Source: Bosea sp. (in: a-proteobacteria) (lineage in GTDB: Bacteria; Pseudomonadota; Alphaproteobacteria; Rhizobiales; Beijerinckiaceae). From it: a DNA stretch of 64,000 bases. Positions within the stretch are counted from its first letter, which is position 1; each line of letters begins with the position of its first letter. The notes beneath the pieces are model-generated. The model was not told the DNA's origin and did not search any database. It was given only the letters and a program-made list of their open reading frames with translations. The position numbers were made by a program, and so were the translations under genes. This document shows, one piece after another, positions 33,053 through 42,757 of this stretch. The stretch is taken from NCBI RefSeq assembly GCF_023953965.1, contig NZ_JAMLIX010000001.1, forward strand, positions 2,232,501 to 2,296,500, given 5' to 3'.

Positions 33053-33238
33053 TCAGGCGTCGGTCTTGACCTTCAGCACCTGGCGGCCGCGATACATGCC
33101 GGTCTTCAGGTCGACGTGATGCGGACGGCGCAGCTCGCCGGAGTTCTTGTCCTCGACATAGGCGGGCTGCTTCAGGGCGTCGGCCGAGCGGCGCATGCCA
33201 CGCTTCGACGGCGACGTCTTTCTCTTCGGAACGGCCAT
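33053..33238 (-). CDS. rpmF: 50S ribosomal protein L32
   Basis: A 61-aa ribosomal protein. MAVPKRKTSPSKRGMRRSAD is the alphaproteobacterial L32 N-terminus. It lacks the zinc-binding cysteine pairs found in some L32 proteins, which is normal for this lineage. The start is the ATG at 33238; a longer in-frame start 21 bases upstream would add unconserved residues. It has its own terminator and lies 151 bases after mtgA. Confidence 0.97.
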   Translation of the reverse strand: MAVPKRKTSPSKRGMRRSADALKQPAYVEDKNSGELRRPHHVDLKTGMYRGRQVLKVKTDA

Positions 33239-33389
33239 TGTACTCTCCAATCGTGCCACCGCCCGGACGCGGGCTCAAGGCCACGCCTCCGCCACGGCGA
33301 CGGATCAATCTCGTGAGGCGTTGGCCATACACGTTCGGGGGGGTGCTGGCTAGTGCCGAATCCGGATTTCTTCGTGGGACGCGAAGCGA

Positions 33390-34058
33390 TCAGCCGGGCA
33401 GGGCGCAGTCGCCGAGCGGGCCGAGCCCACCGAGCCGGCGCAGGCTGCGGCCGGCGGCGGATTGCAGCGCCCGATTCGGCTTGCCCGGGTTGCGCAGCAG
33501 CGGGTTCGGCAGGGCGCCGGCGAGGCGGGCGGCCTCCGCGGGGGTAAGCCTTGCCGCCGGTTTGCGGAAATAGCGTTGCGCCGCGGCTTCCGCGCCGAAC
33601 AGGCCATCGCCCCATTCGGCGAGGTTGAGATAGACCTCGATGACGCGCCGCTTGCCCCAGGCGAGATCGATCACGATCGCGAGCGGGAGCTCCAGCCCCT
33701 TGCGCAGATAGGAGCGGCCGGGCCAGAGGAAGACGTTCTTGGCGGTCTGCATGGTCAAGGTCGAGGCGCCGCGGCCCGGCCCGTCCTCGTTCGCCAGAAC
33801 CTTGCCGAGCTCGACCCAGTCGACGCCGCGATGGCTGCAGAAGCGCTGATCCTCCGAGGCGATGACGGCCCGGATCAGATGCGGCGAGATCTGTTCGAGA
33901 GGCACCCATTCGCGCTCGACGGGCCTCAGCGTCAGCCAGCGGCCGAGCATCAGCGTCGAGGGCACCGGCACGAAGCGGTAGATCAGGATCGCCGCCGCAA
34001 GCGCGAGAGAAAGCCACAGCGCAATCCGGAAGCACAGGCGCAGAATCCGACCCAGCAC
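33390..34058 (-). CDS. mtgA: Monofunctional biosynthetic peptidoglycan transglycosylase
   Basis: A 222-aa GT51 enzyme polymerising lipid II into glycan strands. One N-terminal membrane segment at about 10-29 anchors it in the inner membrane. The catalytic glutamate is Glu69 in IASEDQRFCSHRGVDW, and GASTLTMQTAKNVFLW and RSYLRKGLELPLAIVIDLAWGKRRVIEVYLN are the other family motifs. There is no transpeptidase domain. The rpmF-mtgA-ispA neighbourhood is common in Rhizobiales. Confidence 0.95.
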   Translation of the reverse strand: MLGRILRLCFRIALWLSLALAAAILIYRFVPVPSTLMLGRWLTLRPVEREWVPLEQISPHLIRAVIASEDQRFCSHRGVDWVELGKVLANEDGPGRGASTLTMQTAKNVFLWPGRSYLRKGLELPLAIVIDLAWGKRRVIEVYLNLAEWGDGLFGAEAAAQRYFRKPAARLTPAEAARLAGALPNPLLRNPGKPNRALQSAAGRSLRRLGGLGPLGDCALPG

Positions 34059-34159
34059 CTTGCCTCATCCTCCTCGCCGGTCGATCCGGCGGCTGAGCTT
34101 GACGATGCGGCGATCGTCCGGCAAGGCCCCCTTTCGGCAGCGAACGCGAGATCCAGCTC

Positions 34160-35107
34160 ATGAGTTCCCCTCCGTCTCCGGCCCGTCCCGGCGATCTCGA
34201 TGCCCGGCTGGCGCAGAACGCCGAAGCGATCGAGGCGCTGCTCGAGACCCTGCTTTCGGCCGAGCCCGCCGCCGGCGAGCTTACCCGGCCGGCGCGGCTC
34301 GTCGCCGCGATGCGCCACGGCGCGCTCGGCGGCGGCAAGCGGCTGCGGCCCTTCCTGACGGTCGAGACCGCCGGCCTCTTCAGCGTTCCGGCCGCGCAGG
34401 CGCGGCGGGCGGGCGCCGCGGTCGAGCTCCTGCATTGCTATTCGCTGGTGCATGACGATCTGCCGGCGATGGACGACGACGATCTGCGCCGCGGCCGGCC
34501 GACCGTGCACAAGGCCTTCGACGAGGCGACCGCCATCCTCGCCGGCGACGCGCTCCTGACGCTCGCCTTCGCGGTGCTGGCGGAGCAGGCGACGCATGAA
34601 TCCGGGGCGGTGAGGGCGGCGCTGGTCGGCGCGCTCGCGCGCGCTTCCGGCTGTGGCGGCATGGTCGGGGGCCAGATGCTCGACCTTGCCGCCGAAGGCC
34701 GATTCGAGGCACGGCGGGAGGCGCTTCCGGAGGCCGAGATCCGCCGGCTCCAGGCGATGAAGACCGGGGCGCTGCTGGCGGCGGCGGTCGAGATCGGCGC
34801 CCGGCTCGGCGGCGCCGACGCTGCGGCGCTCGTCGCGCTCGGCCGCTACGGCCGGGCGCTCGGCGCGACCTTCCAGATCGCCGACGACATCCTCGACGTC
34901 GAATCGGATGCCGGCCAGATGGGCAAGGCGACGGCCAAGGACGAGGGCAAGGGCAAGGCGACGCTGGTGGGCGCGCTCGGCCTTGCCGGCGCCAAGCGCG
35001 AGCGCGACAGGCTGAGCGCCGAGGCGGTCGCGGCGCTTTCGGGCTTCGGCCCGGCGGCGGATGTGCTCAGGGCGGCGGCGCGGTTCGCGGCGCAGCGGAA
35101 GAGCTGA
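34160..35107 (+). CDS. ispA: Farnesyl diphosphate synthase (short-chain polyprenyl synthetase)
   Basis: A 315-aa all-helical prenyltransferase condensing IPP with DMAPP and GPP. The first aspartate-rich motif is DDLPAMD (Asp99-Asp105), preceded by HCYSLVH. The second is DDILD from Asp242. GGGKRLRP at 58-65 binds diphosphate. The two residues inserted in the first DDx4D motif indicate the bacterial FPP synthase type, although geranylgeranyl activity cannot be excluded. It is divergent from mtgA across 101 bases. Confidence 0.92.
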   Translation: MSSPPSPARPGDLDARLAQNAEAIEALLETLLSAEPAAGELTRPARLVAAMRHGALGGGKRLRPFLTVETAGLFSVPAAQARRAGAAVELLHCYSLVHDDLPAMDDDDLRRGRPTVHKAFDEATAILAGDALLTLAFAVLAEQATHESGAVRAALVGALARASGCGGMVGGQMLDLAAEGRFEARREALPEAEIRRLQAMKTGALLAAAVEIGARLGGADAAALVALGRYGRALGATFQIADDILDVESDAGQMGKATAKDEGKGKATLVGALGLAGAKRERDRLSAEAVAALSGFGPAADVLRAAARFAAQRKS

Positions 35108-35123
35108 GAAGCTCTTTGTTTTA

Positions 35124-35160
35124 GCATCGGATTTTTTCCGAAAATTTTTCGGTCCGATGC
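35124..35160. repeat. Nested palindrome, GCATCGG...CCGATGC family, copy 1
   Basis: GCATCGGA (35124-35131) pairs with TCCGATGC (35153-35160). Inside lie CCGAAAA (35138-35144) and TTTTCGG (35146-35152). It begins 17 bases after the ispA stop and ends just before the stop of the convergent gene, so it may also serve as terminator. The same architecture recurs at 58978-59022. Confidence 0.8.
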
Positions 35161-35161
35161 C

Positions 35162-36409
35162 CTACTGCCAGCGGCCGAAGGCGTCGGCCAGCGTCTGGCT
35201 GCCGGAGACGCCCTTCTCGAAGGTGATGATGCCGCGCCGGCCGGAGGCGAAGCGCACCGGCACGTCGATCCAGCTGCGGTTGAGGATCAGGTCGACATTG
35301 CGCTCGACCTCGACCGGCACATTCGACAGCGCCGCCACGAAGAGATTGTCGCCCAGGGCCGAATTGATTGCCGAAAGGGGCGCGCCGCGCTCGCCTTCCT
35401 CGGTCTTGAACTGGGGAACGCCGACTTCCTTGACCGTCTGGGTGGCGGGGTCGCCCGTGCTGCTGAAGCGCAGGCCGATGATGTGCGAGGCCGGCAAGGC
35501 CGGGTCGGTGTTGCGGCGGATGGTGAAATCGAGGCTCAGGCCCAGATCCGGGATCTCCACCGTCGCCCGCACGATGGTCTCGATCGGGCGGCCCTGGCCG
35601 GCGCTCTCGCTGTCGAGACGCCAGAATACCCGGCCGTTCGCGGTCTGCGGCTGCTGCGGGGTCTCGGGGACCTCGACGAACAGTACCGCGCGCTGGGCGA
35701 CGGCGATCTCGCCGCCGGGCTGCGGCACCGGGATGCCGGGGGCGCCGCCGGGCTGGTTGCCGGCGGGGCGGTTCTGCGGCGGGGCGCCGGGCTCGCCGAC
35801 CCGCTCTGCGATCTTGCCGCCATTGTCGGGCTGGGGGGCCTGAGGCTGCTGCTGCGAGGCGGTTTCGCCGTTCGGGCGCGGCGTGTCCTGCGGCCTGAGC
35901 TTGTGGACGTAGATCGCGGTGGCCGCGATCGCCGCGACCGCGACCGCCACGACGCCGCCGACGATCGCCGAGCGGACATGGCCGGGCTTCACCCGCGGCT
36001 CGCGCGGCGGCTGGAGCCGCGGCCGGGCGGCCTGCGGCTCGGCCGGCTCGGGCAGCGGCTCGCCTTCCTCCTGCCCCGCGGCGGCGGGCAGCGGGGCGAA
36101 TTCCGGCGGCTTCTTCGGCGCCGGCGGGCGAATCGGCAGCAGCGGGGCTTCGACGGTGCGGATCACCGGGCCTTCCGCCGCCGGGGCCGGGGCGGGCGCC
36201 TCGTCGTGATCGGCCTCGATCCGGGCGACGGCCTCGTCGAGCGCCAGGCGCTCGCGCATGATCTCGGCCTCGCTCAGCGGCGGGTCGAGGCCGCGCAGCT
36301 GCGCGACGAGAGCCGTCCGCGCCCGCTCATAGATGGCGCGCCGGGCCTCGGGTGAGGGGTCGGGCAGCCCGGCGACGGCACGCGCCAGGATCGGATAGAA
36401 GTCGGCCAT
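35162..36409 (-). CDS. Pro-rich single-pass membrane protein of unknown function
   Basis: A 415-aa protein. Residues 1-70 are helical and look conserved (MADFYPILARAVAGLPDPSPEAR, then an ERARTALVAQL helix). A Pro/Ala-rich charged linker follows. One membrane segment lies at about 150-170 (SAIVGGVVAVAVAAIAATAI), then a Gln/Pro/Asn-rich spacer. The C-terminal 180 residues form a predicted beta domain (AVLFVEVPE, then VFWRLDSES and IGLRFSSTG). It lies 31 bases behind purA on the same strand and should be co-transcribed. I recognise it as a Rhizobiales-type conserved hypothetical; no function is known to me. Confidence 0.75.
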   Translation of the reverse strand: MADFYPILARAVAGLPDPSPEARRAIYERARTALVAQLRGLDPPLSEAEIMRERLALDEAVARIEADHDEAPAPAPAAEGPVIRTVEAPLLPIRPPAPKKPPEFAPLPAAAGQEEGEPLPEPAEPQAARPRLQPPREPRVKPGHVRSAIVGGVVAVAVAAIAATAIYVHKLRPQDTPRPNGETASQQQPQAPQPDNGGKIAERVGEPGAPPQNRPAGNQPGGAPGIPVPQPGGEIAVAQRAVLFVEVPETPQQPQTANGRVFWRLDSESAGQGRPIETIVRATVEIPDLGLSLDFTIRRNTDPALPASHIIGLRFSSTGDPATQTVKEVGVPQFKTEEGERGAPLSAINSALGDNLFVAALSNVPVEVERNVDLILNRSWIDVPVRFASGRRGIITFEKGVSGSQTLADAFGRWQ

Positions 36410-36440
36410 TGGCCTCACTTGTCGCTGATGAGGGCCTGCG

Positions 36441-37733
<1,293 letters not shown>

Positions 37734-37785
37734 GAGCGGTTTCCCTGCTTGTCCGCCTTCACGCGCAAGCGCCCGCGCAAACGCA

Positions 37786-37810
37786 AAACCCCGGCGCAAG
37801 GCCGGGGTTT
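37786..37810 (-). terminator. Terminator-like hairpin upstream of purA
   Basis: AAACCCCGGC (37786-37795) pairs perfectly with GCCGGGGTTT (37801-37810) around GCAAG. On the minus strand it is followed by TGCGTTTGCG, a weak T-run. No minus-strand gene ends here, so it could be a purA leader attenuator, the end of a small transcript or a remnant of earlier gene order. Confidence 0.5.
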
Positions 37811-38013
37811 CGGGGCAGATCCTTGCAACCCCTCATGGGCTAATGCGGGGCGAAGGTCAAGGATGCGTGTCGATCCCGGCTGCCATCGGCCGCCCGAGCA
37901 TGACCGCCCTGCGGCATCCGCGCAGTGATGCTGCCACAATCGGGCGTAAGGGCTTAAGAAGGGACGCAGGCGGCGACCATGCCCGCCGGCGCAGGAGAGG
38001 GATCCGACAGACC

Positions 38014-39213
38014 ATGACCAAGCTCGACGCCTGGCTCGATCAGCATCACGCCGCCTTCACCGCGATCCGCCGCGACATCCACGCCCATCCCGAGCTCGGC
38101 CTGGAAGAGGTGCGCACGGCCAGGCTCGTCGCCGACAAATTGCGCGAATGGGGCATCGAGGTCACCGAGAATGTCGGCCGGACCGGCGTCGTCGGGGTGG
38201 TTCGCGGCAACAGGCCCGGCCGCGCGGTCGGTCTGCGCGCCGACATGGATTGCCTGGCGCTCGACGAGACGACGAACCTGCCCTACTCCTCGAAGCATCC
38301 GGGCCGGATGCATGCCTGCGGCCATGACGGGCATACCACCATGCTGCTCGCCGCCGCGCGCTATCTCGCCGAGAACCGTGATTTCGCCGGCACCGTCAAC
38401 CTGATCTTCCAGCCGGCCGAGGAAGGCCGCGGCGGTGCCGAGGCCATGCTGGCCGACAGGCTGTTCGAGCGCTTCCCCTGCGACGCGATCTACGGGCTGC
38501 ACAACACGCCGGGCATGGCGACCGGCAGCTTCGGCACCACCGTCGGCCCGTTCCTGGCGGCGGCGGATACGTGGAAGGTCACCTTCCACGGCGTCGGCGG
38601 CCATGGCGGCTCGCAGCCGCACCGCTCGACCGACATCACCTATGCGCAGGCGCATTTCGTGCTCGGCCTGCAGGGTATCGTCGGCCGCAACGTCGCCCCG
38701 CTCGATACCGCCGTGATCAGCGTCGGCTACATCCATGGCGGCGACGTCGCCGCCTCGAACGTGATTCCCTCGGAACTCGTCATCGGCGGCACGGCGCGCA
38801 CCTATTCGCAGGAGGTGCGCGACCTGGTCGAGCGGCGCATCGGCGAGCTCGCGGCGGCGACGGCCCAGGCCTGGGGCTGCAAGGCGGACGCCGTCTACGA
38901 GCGCGGCACCAGCCCGCTGGTGAACGAGGCCGAGCAGGTCAGGGTCGCGGTCGCAGCGGCGACGGCGGCGGTGGGCGCCGGAAAGGTCGACGGCAAGCTC
39001 AGGCCCGGCACCGGCGGGGAGGATTTCGCCGAGATGATGCTGGTCAGGCCCGGCGCCTTCATGCGCATCGGCAACGGCGTCAACCCGGACGGTTCGTTCG
39101 TCGGCCTGCACACCCCGCTCTACGACTTCAACGACGCGATCATCCCGGATGGCGTGCGCTACTGGGTCGGCGTCGTCGAGCAGGAGCTCGGGCCGGCCAG
39201 GGCCGCGGCATAG
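38014..39213 (+). CDS. M20 family amidohydrolase (hippurate hydrolase-like)
   Basis: A 399-aa M20D metallopeptidase/amidohydrolase with an embedded dimerisation domain. Metal-site residues include Cys102 and His104 (HACGHDGHT), Glu136-Glu137 (PAEEGRGG) and the late His in VGLHTPLYDFND. YGLHNTPGMATGSFGT is another family block. Relatives cleave N-acyl amino acids, hippurate or indole-acetyl conjugates; the acyl donor here is unknown. The ribosome site GCAGGAGAGGG lies 12 bases before ATG 38014. No signal peptide. Confidence 0.88.
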   Translation: MTKLDAWLDQHHAAFTAIRRDIHAHPELGLEEVRTARLVADKLREWGIEVTENVGRTGVVGVVRGNRPGRAVGLRADMDCLALDETTNLPYSSKHPGRMHACGHDGHTTMLLAAARYLAENRDFAGTVNLIFQPAEEGRGGAEAMLADRLFERFPCDAIYGLHNTPGMATGSFGTTVGPFLAAADTWKVTFHGVGGHGGSQPHRSTDITYAQAHFVLGLQGIVGRNVAPLDTAVISVGYIHGGDVAASNVIPSELVIGGTARTYSQEVRDLVERRIGELAAATAQAWGCKADAVYERGTSPLVNEAEQVRVAVAAATAAVGAGKVDGKLRPGTGGEDFAEMMLVRPGAFMRIGNGVNPDGSFVGLHTPLYDFNDAIIPDGVRYWVGVVEQELGPARAAA

Positions 39214-39226
39214 TTCAGCAATCCGG

Positions 39227-39262
39227 GTCATCCCGGGTCTCCCTCCGGTCGCCCGGGATGAC
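39227..39262. repeat. GTCATCCCGGG inverted repeat, copy 1
   Basis: GTCATCCCGGG (39227-39237) pairs perfectly with CCCGGGATGAC (39252-39262). The loop TCTCCCTCCGGTCG is the near reverse complement of the matching part of the element at 48960-49008, so this is an inverted relative of that copy. It sits between the M20 and phosphatase genes. Confidence 0.75.
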
Positions 39263-39291
39263 CTGCGCCATTTTTTATGAAGGTGTCGCCC

Positions 39292-39870
39292 ATGAAGACG
39301 CTCGCCATCTCGACCCTGACGATCTGCGGCATCGACGAATTGCCCGGCAACAGCGCCCGCGAGGTGACGCATGTGCTCTCGGTGCTCGATCCCGACCGTG
39401 CCGAACTCGAGGCGTTCGGGAGCTATGGCGAGCATCATCGCGTGACGCTGCGCTTCCACGACATCATCGACCCGCGCCCCGGCCAGATCATGCCGGCGCC
39501 GGAGCATGTCGGGGCGGTGCTGCGCTTCGGCGAGGGGCTGCGCGAGACCGCGGCCGCGCGGGCGGCGGGGCATCTCCTGGTGCACTGCCATATGGGCATC
39601 TCGCGCTCGACGGCGGCGATGACGGCGCTGATGGCGCAGGCCGATCCGGACGAGCACGAGGACGGCCTGTTCGCGCGGCTGCGCGAGATCAGGCCGCAGG
39701 CCTGGCCGAACTCCGTGATGATCGGCTTCGCCGACGAGCAGCTCGGGCGCAAGGGCCGGCTGACGGAGGCGCTCAGGCGCCATTACGCCCACCAGATCGC
39801 GGTGCAGCCGCGATTCCGCACCTGGATGAGCGATCTCGGCCGCAAGCGCGAGATCGAGATGGCGCTTTGA
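39292..39870 (+). CDS. Tyrosine/dual-specificity phosphatase-like protein
   Basis: A 192-aa cytosolic protein with the cysteine-phosphatase P-loop HCHMGISRST, Cys99 and Arg105 (CX5R). A likely general acid is among Asp57 and Asp60 (FHDIIDPRPG). Such small proteins in Rhizobiales are annotated as protein tyrosine phosphatases; natural substrates are unknown. ATG 39292 has GAAGGTG 7 bases upstream and is preferred over ATG 39277. It ends 15 bases before the stop of the convergent DUF4139 gene. Confidence 0.8.
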   Translation: MKTLAISTLTICGIDELPGNSAREVTHVLSVLDPDRAELEAFGSYGEHHRVTLRFHDIIDPRPGQIMPAPEHVGAVLRFGEGLRETAAARAAGHLLVHCHMGISRSTAAMTALMAQADPDEHEDGLFARLREIRPQAWPNSVMIGFADEQLGRKGRLTEALRRHYAHQIAVQPRFRTWMSDLGRKREIEMAL

Positions 39871-39885
39871 GGCAGCCGCCTCCGC

Positions 39886-41586
39886 TCACTGCCCCGGCAG
39901 CGGCTGCTCCTCGTAGGAAAGCTCGCGGTCTCCCGGCCATTTGATCCGGTAGGCGAGCCTGACCTCCTTCTCGGCGCCGGGCGGAAGCTCGAAGGTCCAG
40001 GCCAGGACGCCGCGCCGGTCGCCGGCCTGCTTCTCGGTCGGCGGGGTGGTCTGGGCGGCGATGGTCTCGACCGTGATCGCGGAGCTCTCCGAGAAAGGGA
40101 TGCGCTCCAGAACCGTGACCTTGACCGGCCTGACGTGCAGGCTCTTCACCACCGTGCGGAACTCGCGCAGGTCGGTGCGGCTCTGGCCGAGCCAGCCCGG
40201 CTCGTTCTCGCGGCGTCTCACCGGCGCGAAGACGACCTTGATGCGGTCGTCGGCGCCGAAGCCGAGCTCGACCTTGTCGCCCGGCGCCACAAGCCCGAAG
40301 CGGCCCGTGCCGACATAGCTGCCGTCGCGGTGCAGCGCGACGCGGCCCGCCAGCAGCGGCGCCTCCTCGTCATGGACGAAGCCGGCTTCGAGATAGGCCT
40401 TCTGCTCCAGCTCCGGCACGGCGCGGGCGGAAAGCGTCGCCTCCGCTTTGCGCTCGGTCAGCGTCACCGTCTTCGCGCCGCCGTCCTGCGGGATCGAGGC
40501 GCGGCCGGGGACCTGGAAATTCGCCTGATAGGCGCCGGCCTCGATCGTCGCGACCTGGGTCTTGGCGGCGACGCCGGAATCCTCCTGCGGCGTTCCGCTG
40601 CCGAAGCGGAATTTCGACAGACGCTCGGGGGCCGGGGCGGGAGCCGCCCGCTCGGCTTCCGTCTTCTGCGCCAGGGCGAGCGCCCGCGCGCGAGCTTCGG
40701 CCACGATCTGCGGCTCGAAGAAGGCGACCTGCATCGGCGTGAGCTCGGGCGCGCGCGTGCCCGCAGCCGAGCGCGTGGTCGAGAGCGTCAGCGCCACGTC
40801 GTCCCACGCCTCGCCGCTGCGCTGGCGGATCTCGGCGCGGCGCGTCAGGGCGATCTCGGGCGTCTCGCCGGTCGTGGTCAGCCGGGCCTCGTAGGTCGGT
40901 GTCCAGTTCGCGCCGGTGACGCGGTAGCTGACAGTGAACTCGGCCGCCACGGCGCGCGGCGCCTCGACCGCGATCGCGACGTCGCGCTTCGGGGCGCCGG
41001 GCCTGCCGGCCTGCGGGCGGGCGCGCTCCAGCGCGGCGATCTCGGCCTCGACGTCGGTAAGGCGGTTGCGGGTGCCGCGCAGCTCGTCCTGGACCTTGAC
41101 CAGCGCGGTGCCGATCGCCTCGAACACCGCCGGCCAGTCGCCGACGGGCAGGGCCTTGCCGTCGGGACCGAGCTTGTCGGGGCCGACCTGGGCGAAGCGC
41201 TCGATCGTGGCGCGCTTGGCCTCGATCGCTGCGATCCGGCCGGCGAGCGTCTCCTTCTCGTCGCGCAGGGTCCTGAGTTTCTCCTCCAGCACCGCGTCGA
41301 GCACGGGCCTGGCCTCGCCCGGCGTGACGCGGACATCGACGGCGCCGACCGAGAACGTGCTCTCTCCCTTGCCCTCGACGCGGATCGAGGCGGGGTCGAT
41401 CGTCGCCGGTAGGCCGCGCAGCACGATCTGCGAGATGCCCTGCATCAGCTCGGCCCGGCCGAGCCGCGTCACCACCGCCCCGTCGGGAAAGACCGTGACG
41501 CGGTCGATCCGGCTCGTCAGCTCCGTCTCGGCGGCGGCGGCGAGGCCGGGCGCCAGGATCAGGGCAGCGGCAATATGGCTTCGCAT
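39886..41586 (-). CDS. DUF4139 (mucoidy inhibitor MuiA-like) exported protein
   Basis: A 566-aa exported protein. The signal peptide is residues 1-19 (HIAAALILAPGLAAAAE). The N-terminal DUF4140 domain follows (ELTSRIDRVTVFPDGAVVTRLGRAEL), then a coiled coil at about 95-185 (LRTLRDEKETLAGRIAAIEAKRAT and VQDELRGTRNRLTDVEAEIAAL). The DUF4139 beta domain starts near 205 (VEAPRAVAAEFTVSYRVTGANWTPTYEARL) and runs to the end. MuiA-type proteins are linked to repression of mucoidy, but the mechanism is unknown. The start at 41586 lies 10 bases behind GGAGGG; 41595 is the alternative. Confidence 0.85.
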   Translation of the reverse strand: MRSHIAAALILAPGLAAAAETELTSRIDRVTVFPDGAVVTRLGRAELMQGISQIVLRGLPATIDPASIRVEGKGESTFSVGAVDVRVTPGEARPVLDAVLEEKLRTLRDEKETLAGRIAAIEAKRATIERFAQVGPDKLGPDGKALPVGDWPAVFEAIGTALVKVQDELRGTRNRLTDVEAEIAALERARPQAGRPGAPKRDVAIAVEAPRAVAAEFTVSYRVTGANWTPTYEARLTTTGETPEIALTRRAEIRQRSGEAWDDVALTLSTTRSAAGTRAPELTPMQVAFFEPQIVAEARARALALAQKTEAERAAPAPAPERLSKFRFGSGTPQEDSGVAAKTQVATIEAGAYQANFQVPGRASIPQDGGAKTVTLTERKAEATLSARAVPELEQKAYLEAGFVHDEEAPLLAGRVALHRDGSYVGTGRFGLVAPGDKVELGFGADDRIKVVFAPVRRRENEPGWLGQSRTDLREFRTVVKSLHVRPVKVTVLERIPFSESSAITVETIAAQTTPPTEKQAGDRRGVLAWTFELPPGAEKEVRLAYRIKWPGDRELSYEEQPLPGQ

Positions 41587-41750
41587 CGAGATCATTCCCT
41601 CCAATCGCAATCACGGAAGCGTGATAGGCACGCCTGAATCCGGCGTGCCCAAGGCGGAATTGGGCCGGAATGCGGATAGGCGCAGGCCGGTGGGCAGAGC
41701 GTCCTGCGTTCGCGGGAGATGCGCCTGGCGACGGGCAGGCTTGCGCCCGG

Positions 41751-41762
41751 TCTCATATGAGA
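41751..41762. promoter_or_regulatory. 12-bp palindrome upstream of EamA gene
   Basis: TCTCATATGAGA is a perfect palindrome 23 bases before the EamA start codon, in a position where a repressor would act. Twelve bases of symmetry in a GC-rich intergenic region is notable, but no regulator is adjacent. Confidence 0.35.
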
Positions 41763-41785
41763 TCGGGTCCCGGCGAGGGTATGGC

Positions 41786-42745
41786 ATGAGCCCTTTCACG
41801 CGACAGGACGGATACGTGGACCCTTCCCAGACCTGGCTGCAGCGCGCCTGGGCGAATGCCTATCTCCTGATGGTGCTGACCACGCTGGTCTGGGGTGCCA
41901 ATGCGGTAGCGAGCCGGCTCGCCGTGGACCAGATCTCGCCGATCGCACTGACCGCGCTGCGCTGGGCCGGGGCCTGCGCCGTCATGCTCCCGCTGGTGCG
42001 GGGAGAACTGCGCCGGCACTGGCCGGTTCTGCGGGCCCGGTGGCGGCTCGCCTGCCTGCTCGGCATGGGCGGCCTCTCCGGCTTCACCGTGCTGATGTAT
42101 CTCGCGGCCCATTCGACCAGCGCGATCAATATCGGCATCCTGCAGGGCTCGACCCCGATCTTCGTGCTGATGGGGGCGTTCGTGGCGTTTCGCACGCCGA
42201 TCTCCCGGATGCAGGGGATCGGCGTCGCGATCACGCTGGTCGGCGTCGCGGTCATCGCGAGCCGGGGCGACATCGATGTCCTGATGGCGCTGCGCTTCGT
42301 GCCGGGCGACTTCCTTATGATCCTGGCCTGCCTGTTCAATGCCGGTCTCGCGGTCGGCCTGCGCCTGCGGCCGCCGGTGCCGGGCATGGTCTACTTCACC
42401 GCGCTCGCCGGCTTCGCCTGCCTGGCGGCGCTGCCCCCGCTCGCGGCCGAGATCGCGCTCGGGCGCTTCTCCATGCCGACGCCGCTGGGCTGGCTGATCG
42501 TGGCCTTCACCGTGATCTTCCCGTCGCTCCTGTCGCAGCTCACCTTCCTGCGGGCGATCGATCTGATCGGACCCGGCCGGGCCGGCGTCTTCGTCAATCT
42601 CGTGCCGGTCTTCGCGTCGATCCTCGCCGTGCTGATCCTCGGCGAGCCTTTCGGGCTCTACCACGCCGCCGCGCTCGTCCTGGTGCTCGGCGGCATCTTC
42701 ATCGCCGAGAACCGCATCCCTTTCGGGCGGCGGAAGCCGTCTTAG
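41786..42745 (+). CDS. EamA/DMT family transporter
   Basis: A 319-aa inner-membrane protein with ten hydrophobic helices in two EamA repeats (NAYLLMVLTTLVWGANAVAS, then GAFVAFRTPISRMQGIGVAI; second repeat from about 180). RLAVDQISPIALTALRWAGA is a typical first-loop motif. ATG 41786 has GCGAGGG upstream. The gene converges on serA with 12 bases between. The cargo is unknown; members export amino acids, nucleosides or other metabolites. Confidence 0.87.
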   Translation: MSPFTRQDGYVDPSQTWLQRAWANAYLLMVLTTLVWGANAVASRLAVDQISPIALTALRWAGACAVMLPLVRGELRRHWPVLRARWRLACLLGMGGLSGFTVLMYLAAHSTSAINIGILQGSTPIFVLMGAFVAFRTPISRMQGIGVAITLVGVAVIASRGDIDVLMALRFVPGDFLMILACLFNAGLAVGLRLRPPVPGMVYFTALAGFACLAALPPLAAEIALGRFSMPTPLGWLIVAFTVIFPSLLSQLTFLRAIDLIGPGRAGVFVNLVPVFASILAVLILGEPFGLYHAAALVLVLGGIFIAENRIPFGRRKPS

Positions 42746-42757
42746 GGCCGCGGCCCG

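Noticed and set aside
37954..39792. A 612-codon minus-strand open frame opposite the M20 and phosphatase genes
   Set aside because: Both plus-strand genes have clear catalytic motifs in frame; the antisense product has none.
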